From: Hymenopus coronatus
Lineage: Eukaryota > Arthropoda > Insecta > Mantodea > Hymenopodidae
Reading direction: 5' to 3'
NCBI GenBank assembly: GCA_030762935.1
Contig: CM060883.1
Location: 54,148,001-54,212,000, forward strand
DNA length: 64,000 nucleotides
Made by a program: the position numbers and the translations under genes. This document shows, piece by piece, positions 13,395 through 20,825 of this stretch (positions within the stretch are counted from its first letter, which is position 1; every line of letters begins with the position of its first letter). Below the pieces are notes generated by a model. The model worked only from the letters and a program-made list of their open reading frames with translations. It had not been told where the DNA came from and did no database searches.

Positions 13395-13575
13395 AGATCA
13401 TATCAGTACCATATTCAGAGGCCTTTCTTACGTGTTCTCCTCTATAAAGAATATTCTTTGTTTTTACTTGTAGAATACATGCCACAGCTTTCAAATCCGT
13501 CACAGAGATGGCTAGAGAGAGTGAGATTCGGAAAACAGATCCAGGAAAGGTCATCATGAAGGAGACAAAACACTC
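1908..13575 (+). CDS. ATP8A: P4-ATPase phospholipid flippase, ATP8A1/ATP8A2-like, C-terminal half (8 exons, partial)
   Basis: Joined exons: 1908-2060, 4662-4859, 7736-7894, 9867-10052, 10782-11045, 11242-11360, 11881-12015, 13474-13575 (1316 nt, about 438 residues). Family knowledge: class-1a P4-ATPases pair with a CDC50-type subunit and move aminophospholipids, chiefly phosphatidylserine, from the outer or luminal to the cytosolic leaflet of Golgi, endosomal and plasma membranes. Seen here: the P-domain TGD motif, [10 protein letters not shown], the M5 segment with SFYKN, and segments M5 to M10, matching vertebrate ATP8A1/2 exon by exon without gaps of note. Every junction is GT-AG and reading phase is kept. 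The DKTGT phosphorylation site, the N domain and M1-M4 lie upstream of the window. The cytoplasmic tail is incomplete: the last exon ends at a GTGAGT donor and the next exon was not found. Introns are 0.2-2.9 kb and filled with transposon remains. Class 1a is clear; orthology to ATP8A1 versus ATP8A2 cannot be settled, as invertebrates usually have one ATP8A. Confidence 0.95.
2227..2303. repeat. (GGT)n/(GAT)n microsatellite
   Basis: A trinucleotide tract, GGT units followed by GAT units, in the intron 3' of the exon ending at 2060. It produces a low-complexity antisense ORF that is not a gene. Confidence 0.95.
2304..3097. other. Intron sequence with a short AAT/GAT repeat
   Basis: No coding signal. 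A short (AAT)n(GAT)n run lies at 2758-2790. The stretch ends at the TA target site of the mariner element at 3096-3097. Confidence 0.5.
3098..4407 (+). mobile_element. Near-complete mariner element, 1310 bp, TIRs and TA duplication intact
   Basis: The terminal inverted repeats are about 29 bp: the left end begins cgaggggcatactgaaagtc, and the right end, read in reverse complement, has the same first 20 bases and one difference within the next nine. A TA dinucleotide flanks both ends (3096-3097 and 4408-4409). Length and single transposase gene are typical of the mariner family. It lies in an ATP8A intron in the same orientation as the gene. Confidence 0.95.
3261..4308 (+). pseudogene. Mariner transposase with one frameshift and one nonsense codon
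   Basis: Starts [20 protein letters not shown], with the N-terminal helix-turn-helix region up to [12 protein letters not shown] run of five C at 3630-3634 shifts the frame by one base. The second segment has [12 protein letters not shown] (first catalytic D, codon 3742-3744) and [12 protein letters not shown] (second D, 4015-4017), then a TGA at 4069-4071 where the family has a tryptophan. The third segment has [14 protein letters not shown] (third D, 4117-4119) and ends at TGA 4306-4308. 33 residues separate the second and third D, one less than the usual mariner 34. All three catalytic aspartates survive. It is not functional as read, but very little decayed. Confidence 0.92.
4662..4859 (+). 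CDS. ATP8A: ATP8A exon: P domain, LIIDGKTL-type segment
   Basis: Encodes 66 residues from [20 protein letters not shown] to [24 protein letters not shown] and [14 protein letters not shown] are strongly conserved in P4-ATPases; the second is the stretch leading into the GDGxND loop. The acceptor is attgttgcag ending at 4661, and the donor is gtaaggc at 4860. An ATG at 4638 opens the same frame, but it lies in the intron and is not a start: homology begins exactly at the acceptor. Phase 0 on both sides. Confidence 0.96.
5290..5919 (+). pseudogene. Penelope-like element 3 fragment, decayed C-terminal RT and GIY-YIG
   Basis: Plus-strand frames show [13 protein letters not shown] near 5368, then YKKFTYHP (5546-5572, the same string as PLE 1), and [20 protein letters not shown] (from 5693), a GIY-YIG core. 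Stops and shifts interrupt it throughout. A short direct duplication (aagcaagtagaaaagtcag at about 5806 and 5841) breaks the segment after the nuclease core. A SINE abuts its 3' side. Confidence 0.7.
5920..6068 (+). repeat. SINE family 1, copy a (3' part)
   Basis: Matches the copy at 30183-30385 (opposite strand) over the whole length: gtggtggacaa, then ggttttctcc, ccaccatc, gtgctccatctt, catgtatcat, and a gcattaaacac tail. The tRNA-like head is missing, and the element begins at the end of PLE 3, so either it is 5' truncated or it was inserted there. Confidence 0.75.
6440..6740 (+). pseudogene. Decayed non-LTR retrotransposon reverse transcriptase fragment
   Basis: Across frames one can read [17 protein letters not shown] (resembling the RQGCxLSPxLF block), [11 protein letters not shown] (in place of the FADD box; the aspartates are lost) and [19 protein letters not shown], a typical GLxINxxKTK block of LINE reverse transcriptases. 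The order of blocks is right. Clade cannot be assigned. Confidence 0.55.
6780..7075 (+). pseudogene. Penelope-like element RT fragment
   Basis: Contains [15 protein letters not shown] then [18 protein letters not shown], matching the PLE reverse transcriptase block that normally reads FYxQxxGVAMGSPLSPxxANxYMExFE, which lies just before the YVDD motif. Upstream frames are broken. It lies 3' of the GIY-YIG fragment at 5.7 kb although it should be 5' of it, so it is a separate copy or rearranged. Confidence 0.6.
7076..7735. other. Intron sequence, no recognised feature
   Basis: AT-rich, with a short TTTA run at 7088-7118. It ends at the acceptor of the exon starting at 7736. Confidence 0.5.
7736..7894 (+). 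CDS. ATP8A: ATP8A exon: hinge motif [10 protein letters not shown]
   Basis: Encodes 53 residues, [20 protein letters not shown] then [20 protein letters not shown] and [13 protein letters not shown]. The GDGAND motif (7784-7801) coordinates Mg2+ in the P domain, and the segment after it leads to the base of M5. The acceptor is ctttacag ending at 7735 and the donor gtacat begins at 7895. An apparent ORF from 7748 runs past the donor only by intron read-through. Confidence 0.96.
8304..8606. repeat. Foldback element, about 115-bp inverted arms
   Basis: The left arm starts at cttttactttctcc (8304) and runs to about 8420; the right arm, about 8495-8606, is its imperfect inverted copy. Shared blocks include actatgtacatagt, ggtattg/ggtatta, taccaagatttca and gcatttttagaaa on the outer or inner side. 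Related single-arm copies occur at 29650-29790, 35600-35700 and 63345-63440. No coding potential. Confidence 0.75.
8760..8836. repeat. AAT/GAT-rich microsatellite
   Basis: Imperfect ATT/AAT units followed by GAT units, upstream of the pogo-like element. Confidence 0.8.
8984..9666. mobile_element. Non-autonomous pogo-like element, 683 bp
   Basis: Ends are inverted repeats: cagtaaaacaccgtgattat on the left and, in reverse complement, cagtaaaactctgtagttac on the right. A TA dinucleotide flanks each end (8982-8983, 9667-9668). The CAGTxAAAC start is the pogo/Tigger type. I see no transposase in it, so it is a deleted or MITE-like derivative. Confidence 0.7.
9867..10052 (+). CDS. ATP8A: ATP8A exon: transmembrane segment M5
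   Basis: Encodes 62 residues, [20 protein letters not shown] followed by [20 protein letters not shown] and [30 protein letters not shown] and GQILFERW are P4 signature stretches. The lysine of SFYKN (codon at 9951-9953) corresponds to the M5 lysine that is required for phosphatidylserine handling in mammalian ATP8A2. The hydrophobic run after it is M5. Acceptor tttgcag ends at 9866; donor gtaagt begins at 10053. Confidence 0.96.
10440..10690 (-). pseudogene. Decayed LINE reverse transcriptase fragment
   Basis: On the minus strand one reads [20 protein letters not shown] followed by [11 protein letters not shown] and, after a break, [14 protein letters not shown]. This matches the LINE order of a KCNxxKTKxM block then LGVTIDxxLxW, as in jockey/CR1-type reverse transcriptases. 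Short and broken; the assignment rests on these two blocks. Confidence 0.5.
10782..11045 (+). CDS. ATP8A: ATP8A exon: M6, M7 and start of M8
   Basis: Encodes 88 residues: [14 protein letters not shown] (M6 end), a loop with [13 protein letters not shown], then [20 protein letters not shown] (M7), a loop, and [12 protein letters not shown] (start of M8). The order matches vertebrate ATP8A, where the equivalent is MLKYPELYKTSQN. The acceptor is gattacag ending at 10781, and the donor gtaagt begins at 11046. Phase 0 at both ends. Confidence 0.95.
11242..11360 (+). CDS. ATP8A: ATP8A exon: M8-M9
   Basis: Encodes [20 protein letters not shown] followed by [19 protein letters not shown] and two bases of the next codon. 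VCLKAGL and LAIWGS are conserved between invertebrate and vertebrate ATP8A. The preceding intron (11046-11241, 196 bp) is the shortest in the window. The acceptor is aattccag; the donor gtatgg begins at 11361. The exon is 119 nt, so it ends in phase 2. Confidence 0.95.
11405..11640 (-). pseudogene. Penelope-like element 4, short 3' scrap
   Basis: In the intron between the exons ending at 11360 and starting at 11881. On the minus strand, frames give [13 protein letters not shown] and QVMNFELLP, aligning with ILLKPVNNPAELTV-type and QLMNFEIPP text of PLE 1. The nucleotide sequence is visibly related to 600-780 of PLE 1 (aattcaaaattcat, ctcaaactgt, acaggttttag). Confidence 0.6.
11881..12015 (+). 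CDS. ATP8A: ATP8A exon: M9-M10 loop and M10
   Basis: The first base completes a serine codon with the previous exon (tyrosine-serine, then [20 protein letters not shown]). M10 follows as [20 protein letters not shown], ending ISYK plus two bases. The vertebrate match is SSGVFWMGLLFIP. Acceptor tttttgcag ends at 11880; donor gtaagt begins at 12016. Confidence 0.95.
12016..13322. other. Intron sequence, no recognised feature
   Basis: AT-rich intron between the M10 exon and the tail exon. I see no coding signal or element ends. Confidence 0.5.
13323..13387. repeat. (AG)n microsatellite just upstream of a splice acceptor
   Basis: About 32 AG units, one interrupted near the left end. It ends 86 bp before the first base of the ATP8A exon at 13474. 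It creates spurious ORFs on both strands. Confidence 0.97.
13474..13575 (+). CDS. ATP8A: ATP8A exon: start of the cytoplasmic C-terminal tail
   Basis: Completes [20 protein letters not shown] then [14 protein letters not shown] and two bases of a further codon. The vertebrate equivalent begins VIKRTAFKTLVEEVQELE. In mammalian ATP8A2 the tail that follows is autoinhibitory. The acceptor ttacttgtag sits only 86 bp downstream of a pure (AG)n tract. The exon ends at a GTGAGT donor at 13576; if that donor were ignored, translation would stop immediately at a TGA (13576-13578). The next exon needs to supply the third base of a TCN serine codon. Confidence 0.9.
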
Positions 13576-15059
13576 GTGAGTGCCTTAGAATTTTAATATC
13601 TGTCATCTTCCTTTAGTATGAATTTATCATACAGTTAGTGTAAGTGTACTTAGAACTTTCTTATTTAAGCACTAATTGTTATTAAAGCATATTAGAATTT
13701 ATCTTTTAGTTGGTCTGGATCATTCTTATAATTGTTGGTGACCATTTTAGGTAGCATGTTTTCGTTTCTCATTCATTAGCAAATATAAGAAAGATGCACT
13801 CCAAGCAAAAGAAGATTCCAATATAAATATTAAAAATACATTTGAAACTTCCAATAGAAAAATAACAAAACATTTTTTTTCGTTTCATTTAGGTTTAAAA
13901 ATAATTATCATTTAAATGTAACTTGCTTCCTTTTCTTCAGACGTAAATAACCTTTCAAATATTCTCCACCCATTCAATTTTCATGTCTGTATCAAGCATT
14001 GGTCCCACACTTTCAGATTTATTTATTGGCTCATTTAAGATTATTGTCTTAACACATTTGGTGTTATCTTCATAATATGATGTCAAAATCTCAAAATGGT
14101 TACCTACACACATAGTGTTCATAGATACTTTCATTCTAAGCAATAAATTGAAATAAGATGAGAAAAATATGAAGTTCAAATGAAAAAATATGAAAGTCTC
14201 AGATGGCTATTATTTTGATGCAGCTTTTACGTCAACCAACTGGAGTATAAATATCATTGGTCCTTTGTAAATAAAATAAGTTTGTTCTATTCAATTAAAG
14301 TTGCGGAAGTTTCAAATATTTTCACTTGTAAAGGGTGTAGTAATTTCCTGTAATGTAAAAATAAGAAGTTGTGCATAACTCAACTGGTTATTCAGGGCAC
14401 TGTTTACTATTTGAACAAGTTAACAATTAGGCTGTAAATACATCACCTGCATTCATTAAAAATACAGATTTCATATCACACTAATACTTACATGTAATTA
14501 ATACGTCTCATTGCTATATTCCTTTTCTCACCCTTTAAAGTTAAGTTCTTCTGCACAGTAACATGTATTCACTTTCAAAAAAAATTAAATTGTTAATCAG
14601 TATTTTATTATTTTTATTTCACACTTTGATTTGAATATAGGTCTCCCATACACAAGGAGTGTTTAAAGGAATTAGCTACTTGTACAAAGCATAAAAACCT
14701 TAGGTTGTACATTTATTTGCTTTGTATTATTGCACTAAGTGAACAAATCTTACTATGTATTTTAAAGCACCATTAAACTCAAAATATCTTTTCTTTCAGT
14801 GCAAAACACTTGTACATAGAATTCTTCCATCAGTGACCAATTATTCTAAGGTTTTGGTGAGAATGCAAACCATTTACAAAAATATCATGCTGGTCTTAAG
14901 CTGTGATATTGAAGAAATCAGAGTAAAATAAACTTGGCAATCAATAAAATGTACTCAGAAGTATATCAAATGTTTTATAAGTATTTCTAAGATATTTTAT
15001 AATGAAAAAATGTTTATGGCGTTACAAGCACTAAGGCTTTTACGACCATAATTAATATA
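13576..15059. other. Presumed ATP8A tail intron, nothing firmly recognised
   Basis: Begins with the GTGAGT donor. A plausible acceptor tttctttcag ends at 14799 in a compatible phase but leads to a 12-residue end without similarity to ATP8A tails, so it is not annotated as an exon. Confidence 0.45.
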
Positions 15060-16139
15060 CAAGGGATGATCAGAAACTAAGGTTACAAAGCGTTCAGTAA
15101 AACAAGTATATTTTATTTTGTACAACCCATACAACCATCTGATAGTATAAATATTAATAATTTTTCCACAAAGTGTCCATATTGATTTAGATACTTGTTT
15201 TGTGGGATGAGTTTGAATATTCCCACCTGGTAAAAATTCTGTCCTTGGAATTCGCCATGTTGGCTTTTGAGAAGTGTTGCACCTCGTCATCTGAAGCAAA
15301 TCATCAGACTCTTAGGTGTTCCTTCAAGTGAGGAAAAAGGTGAAAGTCACTCGTAGCAAGATCCAGGCTATAGGAAGGGTGGTCTATGATAACGCAGCGA
15401 AACTGCTTCAACAGTGTGATGGTCTTCTGGGCTGTATGAGGTCACACATTGTCTGAAGGAAGCTGTCACTCTTGGTGAGGAGTCCTGTGTTTCCTCCTGA
15501 TTGCTTTGTACAATCATGTCATGGCCTCACAGTATAAGTCAGCAGTCCCTGTGTTCCCTCTTTCCAAAAACACCAGGAACATGACACCTGTACTGTCCCA
15601 AAACACTGTGGCCAATCTTCCCAGCAGATGAGTCACCTTTAACTTCTTTGTCTTTGAAGAGGAGGAGTGTTTCCACTCAATGGATGACCGCATACATCTG
15701 GAGATATAGTGGTAGATCCATGTTTCATTATCTGTGAGAGTGTTTTCAAATCTGTGGATGTTATGTTGGGTTGACCACTGAGATCCTTGTCGGTAACGTT
15801 TTCTCTACTGGCTGCAAACTTTCAACACCGTTCTGAAACATGCTGGTGAGACATTAAAGTCTCTCCATAAACCTCTACAGCTATCAGAGAATGTCAGCCA
15901 CAATTAAATGTTTTGTATACAGAAATCTAATAACTGAGTGGATTTCTTTGCGCGACCAGTTTTCCAAATGTGTCACCATTTGTGTTTATGTTTACCTTGC
16001 ATTAGCATTGTAGGGGGCAGCTGGCTGAAATTCTGTGCAGTTGCCAACCACATGAAATACTGAACTTTATTACGTTTGCTGTGAAAGATGAAACACCAAG
16101 TGTATGGGCCTTGTAACCTTAGTTTTTGATTATCCCTCA
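15060..16139 (-). mobile_element. Internally deleted mariner-like element, 1080 bp
   Basis: TIRs: the left end begins caagggatgatcagaaacta and the right end in reverse complement begins tgagggataatcaaaaacta, continuing aggttaca in both. TA flanks both sides (15058-15059, 16140-16141). The transposase lies on the minus strand. The TIR sequence is unrelated to that of the element at 3098. Confidence 0.9.
15075..16075 (-). pseudogene. Mariner transposase pseudogene lacking its middle
   Basis: Minus strand: LENWSRKEIHSVIRFLYTKH near 16020, then a helix-turn-helix remnant with LTSMFQNGVESLQPVE, then LTDNETWIYH (family: LTGDETWIHH, first catalytic residue area) near 15735. SIEWKHSSSSKTKKLKVT, TVFWDSTGVM, and YSLDLATSDFHLF (third D) near 15390 follow. 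Sequence between the N-terminal part and LTDNETW is too short, so roughly 200 bp are missing. Several stops and shifts. Confidence 0.82.
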
Positions 16140-16141
16140 TA

Positions 16142-17495
16142 ATAAAATGTAGATTCGTGCTTGTAGGCCATGATTTAACAGTTCACATCCTGGACAAAAC
16201 TGTTGGGCCAAGTTCTACAAGATTGGAATCTACTTCTTGTTGTATTTATATAGCATTAATTTCTTCATGGTGCTGTGGAATAAATTATTTTATAACCAGT
16301 TTCAGATCGTGCGGAAAGCAAAGTAGATACTTGCATAAATTTATGCTCTTGTTCTCAAAATTATTCCATAAAATCATCCTTCATGTAACGGAAAATAAGT
16401 TTACATAAAGTTTAAGTTGCATTTTGTTTCTCACGCCAATGACTACTTGTTAGCTTGATGTGAGATGTCGATTACATATACTTTTAGGTTTACAGTGATT
16501 TTAAATGGAATAAGAGGTTTTAGAGCTGTTGATACTAGTAGGCCAGAGTTATCATACATCTCACCCTTAGAGTGTAATTATCAAAGGTTTCTTTAATGCT
16601 TCTTTTTCCCTCTTGTGGAGTGCCTTAAGGCCAGATCCAGGATTCTGTATGTATAATCAGATTGGACAAGAAATACAAAGAAAAAAATTGACTAACATTC
16701 AAAAACAAATGAACAAAATTAAATAAAAGTATTTGTCTTAGCAGTATGAGTAAGAACTCTTGTATCTTCCTCACTATTAGTGCACAGCTACCAGGTCATA
16801 GCAAACTGCAATGTAGCCACTAGTCCTCTAGTTTGGGATTTAACAGAAGATTGGGATAGGGTATGTGGGAAGTGGATTCAAACTGGTTTTGAGGAAATCT
16901 GTTTATCCCAGTGACCTAGAAAATATGGATTCAGCTCTAATCTTGAACTTTAGTACAATTGTTCACCCCTTTTAATGGGGGCTAAACTTTGACTTAAATA
17001 GAATCAGGGGTGTCACTTCATTATAAGTAGGGAGAAGAATAAGCTTAACAGTTTGTTGAAGAATGGGTAGGAAAAAATCATTTAATGTAAAACATTTAAA
17101 TGTTTACATATTATATAGATTGCATAGACTTTATTAAATACTAGTAGTTACTGATTAACTTATATTATTAGTTAGCGAAAAATATAACATAACCACATTC
17201 AAGAGTAAAACATGCATTTTTGCATTAGAAATCTAAAATATGCATTTTTCCCTGGGTAATTCATTTACAATTCATTTCATGTAGAAGCATTATATATATA
17301 TAAAAAGAACATGCATTTTGAGTGTAAATCTGGGCTTTATTGATAATGTTTCTCCCTCCTTCACCTTCCATCTCACCTTCCTCCTCTCTCTCCATCTAGC
17401 ACTCTCAGTTCACCCATTGCTACTGCTAAAATGTGCAGTTTAGTAGTGCAAATGGTGCAATATCTTAGTCTCTTTAACTAAGAGTTAAAACATAG
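16142..17495. other. Non-coding stretch, no recognised feature
   Basis: AT-rich, including a pyrimidine-rich patch at 17345-17405. An 83-codon ORF at 16157-16408 shows no family resemblance. Confidence 0.45.
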
Positions 17496-17535
17496 TATCA
17501 CACTCAAACTTCACTAGTTAAAATAAGCGATTACT

Positions 17536-17573
17536 TCGAACATGTTTTCGGAGGCTATTGCCTCCATCTTCAG
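17536..17573 (-). ncRNA. Hammerhead-ribozyme-like motif, PLE 2 left arm
   Basis: Minus strand CTGAAGA, then stem II GGAGGC-AATA-GCCTCC (six perfect pairs), GAAAAC and CATG. Stem II differs completely from that of PLE 1 yet pairs fully. One extra A in core 2. Confidence 0.55.
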
Positions 17574-17639
17574 GAGATTTACTGATGAACTCATTGTAGG
17601 GACCTGTAGATGTCTGTTTTCTGGGTAGATGAATTTTTA

Positions 17640-18531
17640 GATGAGATCATTTGTTTGTAGTATATCAAAATTTATGACATTGATTTTGTTTTTAGAATTA
17701 ATAGATTTTCCCAAACGGTTAATTCAATTGGATTTTGCATTGATTTTAGTAATTTGGGTTCACTGTAAAAATTATGGTTTTGAGTCCAAAAGTGGTGTGC
17801 TACAGCTAATTTATCTGGCTGTATATGTTTTATATTCCTCATATGTTTAAATTGTTGCCCAAAGTTCCTTTTGGTTTTTCCTATATAAACTTTTTCACAG
17901 TACTTGCAGCTGATTTCATATAGATATCTCTGATTGTTTCAAGGAGGGGATTTTATCTTTCATATTTGTACAGTGAAGTTTTTTAAACTGTGTTTACTGG
18001 GGCTAACTTCATGTTCCATTTTTTGAAAATCTTTTGGAATTTTTGGTACCTATGCTAAAGGATGGTGAGTGAATTTTTTGAAGTTGGTTTTTGGTTTTTT
18101 TTGCTTGTGCTGATTTCTTTTACTTTCGTTCTGTTTCACAAATTTACTAGTATTCTTCTTTGTCAAATGTTCTGTGTAGCCTTTCTTTTGTGCAATTTCT
18201 GTGATTTGATCAAGCTCTAGTTTTTATTCTTTTTGGCATAATGGCAGGTTTACCAATTTGAATGCAAGGCTGTTGATCATGGCATATTTGTGTGAAATTG
18301 GGTTGTAGCTATTGTTTATTTTATAGTTGTCCATCTGTGTTTCTTTTCTACAGATTCAAAATTCTAGCCTGCTGTGGTTCCTGATTATTTTAAGTTCCAA
18401 GAATGGAAGCATGTTATTTGATTCTTTTTCTATTGTGCATGTTATGGAGATCCTGCAGATTTAGCAATTTAATGCTGTCTTTGTCTACTTTTTTGTGTAC
18501 TACTGCCAATATGTCATCTACATACCTACCC
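17640..18531 (-). pseudogene. Penelope-like element ORF remnant: RT box YVDDI and GIY-YIG endonuclease
   Basis: Minus strand begins GRYVDDILAVVHKK (18490-18531), the catalytic box of PLE reverse transcriptase, followed by KDSIKLLNLQDL and broken RT text. Near 17935 comes YEISCKYCEKVYIGKTKRNF, the nuclease core with its CxxC, and AVAHHFWTQNHNF, then ELTVWENLLI near 17700. Multiple stops in the RT part; the nuclease part is better kept. Confidence 0.82.
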
Positions 18532-18580
18532 AGAAAAGTGACATCTACAAGCTACTATCACAAGTTCATCAGTAAATCTG

Positions 18581-18617
18581 TGATGAAGATGGAGGTAATG
18601 GTCTCTGAAACATGTTT
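18581..18617 (+). ncRNA. Hammerhead-ribozyme-like motif, PLE 2 right arm
   Basis: Plus strand TGATGAAGA, then GGAGGTAATGGTCTC with an imperfect stem, TGAAAC and the palindrome ACATGT. It is the inverted counterpart of the motif at 17536-17573, more diverged. Confidence 0.45.
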
Positions 18618-19617
18618 CAAAGTAAATTACTTGTAACTACTGAAGTTTGAATGTGATGCCATGTTTTTACTCTTAATCGATTAGTTCCTTCACTGTGTGT
18701 TCCCATTAATGTTTTAATCTTAGTACCTTGCTTTATTGTCAATATTTCCTAATCACATCATTATTTTAAAATATTGCTTGCAAAGTTGGAAAATAAATGA
18801 ATACCTAGTATATGGAATCATTATTATGTAATAAGAATATCAATTTGATGGACTGTTTATGTCCTGTTTGCTTCTTTCCTAGATCTCTTTGCTTCACATT
18901 CAATTAACAAACTTAAAGCAATTGTAGGATGTGGTTGCAGTTTTTTTTTTTTGTGAACATAACAATGAAAAAACATAGGTGCTGAATCAGTTGAAGTTCA
19001 GTATGTAGCAGCAGACCAGAATGATATTTTTTGTTAAATGGTTTATTTTAACTTCTCATCTGGTGTGCCTAGAGAGAAAAGGAATAAATTGAAGGGCAGT
19101 TTACTCCAGCTCTGTCTCTTACTGTATACAGTAAAACATTTAATACCTATATTGGCTTTTGAAATTGAATGAGAGTGATGCAGGCTTGGTGTGTGACTTG
19201 CTTTGAAAGATATAAAAGCGCACGCTTGAAGGATTTCCAAATGATATGAAGAGCTTTAAGTGCTTTGGCAGAAATGTGTGTTTGCTGCAGCAGTGTTTTG
19301 TGTTGTGTTCCACCCTGAGTTTCAAACATCAGTGATGTAAATTACCTAGATCTTGAAATGTGTGTTGCATATGTTACTGCTAACAGCTCTTGGCTAGCTT
19401 AGAGTAGTTTCATAGTAATTTTTTTTTATTTGTATCAGTGAAAATTAACAAAACTAATAATATAGTATAATAGTTCCTACTCTTCAGGTGTAAGGGGAAG
19501 ACATCGGCAGAGTCTTTGTTTCAAGCACTAATCAATAAATTTTCATTTTTGTGCAAGGGCTTCTGCAGCGCATTAAAATGAACTGCATCTTCAGACTCGA
19601 ACTATTTTAAGCACTAT

Positions 19618-19839
19618 TCATATGTTAATAAACACTGAGAATGGATGAAAAAAATATTTTTATAGTCAAATATATGGCAATGTATTACCTTTTTCACATG
19701 TTGATATATCGAGAGTGGATGAAAAAAAATATTTTTATTGCCAAATATGTGGTAATGTATTACATTGTTCACATGTTAATAAACATTGAAAGTGGATGAA
19801 AAAATATTTTTATAGTCAAATATATCGTGACATATTACA
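19618..19839. repeat. Tandem repeat, three units of about 75 bp
   Basis: Units begin at 19618, 19694 and 19769. Each has tca(t/c)atgtt, then g(a/t)ggatgaaaaaa, atatttttat, (c/g)(t/c)caaatat and a t(g/a)tattac end. Unit 2 is the most divergent. No known satellite is recognised. Confidence 0.85.
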
Positions 19840-20586
19840 CATATAAAGTAATCAGAAGTTTGCAAGTTTTCTGGAAGCTGGTTTAAATCAACAGCATAAT
19901 TGCTCTCTGAAAGGGATTGAGCTTATGAGCATGCTCAGAGATGCAAGAAGTGGATGGTTCAAGAATAAAAGAATCACATTTTGCCACTAATAGATTACAA
20001 TGTTTCATATTATCTAGTCTATAACAGACTAATAGACACTTTTTGAAATCATGACATTCATGTTTTTATAGTTGAAAATTATTTCCTGAGGGGTTGTTAA
20101 AGGATTAGCTAAGTATTACTTCTACAGCGTATAAATTATTTTCTGTTATTAAATCAAATTATATTTTATTTACACCCATTTTATTTATTTCATTTATTTA
20201 AAATAGTACAATTATTGAAATGAAAATAATCATACCAATGTCTAAAAATGTTCTTGCATTTTTTTTATAGCAAGAGTTATTTTTAAGATGGTTATAAAGG
20301 AGTCATGTCAATTGAAATGGTGCAATTGTTCTTTAGCTGCTCATTGCAACGGCAAAAATAACTTTTTTCTGAAAATGCATGCTTTGAATTATTAAAAGTA
20401 ACAAATATGGAATGTTTTTCTAGTTTTGCAATTCTGCAATAAAGGTGTTCCACTCAGTATCAAGTTATTTAGAATGTGCAACTGCACAATATACGAATAT
20501 CAGATTAGTGGAAATAAAAATAGAATTTATTTACCTAAAGGAAGTACTATTTTAACAGAATAATAACCAAACTTGGCATTTACACT

Positions 20587-20825
20587 CAGTATCTTCCAAG
20601 GATGTGACTCAGAAAACTTCCCACCCCAACTACCCTTTACATGGAACATTTTTCAAAAATGTTGGCTTTCTCAAAAATGGCTCTAACAGTTTTGATTAAA
20701 ATACCATATGTTTAAGATATTTTCATGACAAACAAAATGAGTGTCTTGAATTTTCTGAAGACCTCTTCATTCTGGATAGACAAAAATTAACCATACAAAA
20801 AATATAGAGTGGGGCATAGAAATAA
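20587..20825 (+). repeat. Dispersed repeat R2, copy a
   Basis: Aligns with 63460-63725 in the same orientation: (a/g)g(a/g)tgtgac, ccccaact(a/g)(c/g)cctttac, atggaacatttttc, aaatgtt, atgtttaagatattttcatg, cttgaattttctg, cttcattct and acaaaaaat(a/g). No ORF. Family unknown. Confidence 0.75.

Larger units (their letters stand above)
17496..18658 (-). mobile_element. Penelope-like element 2, truncated in RT and joined to an inverted copy of its own 3' end
   Basis: The inverted arms are about 135 bp each: 17496-17632 and 18526-18658 (outer 25 bp match at 22 positions). Each arm contains a hammerhead-like hairpin. The left arm is the natural 3' end. The right arm abuts the reverse transcriptase catalytic box, so the copy begins inside the RT palm. 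The inner part codes for RT remnants, then GIY-YIG, on the minus strand. Confidence 0.8.

Noticed and set aside
13308..13559. ORFs on both strands across the (AG)n tract.
   Set aside because: Low-complexity translation; the real coding here is the ATP8A exon at 13474-13575 in a different frame.
14800..14836. Possible exon after acceptor tttctttcag, phase-compatible, 12 residues then stop.
   Set aside because: A good acceptor but no similarity to ATP8A; short frames after chance acceptors are expected.
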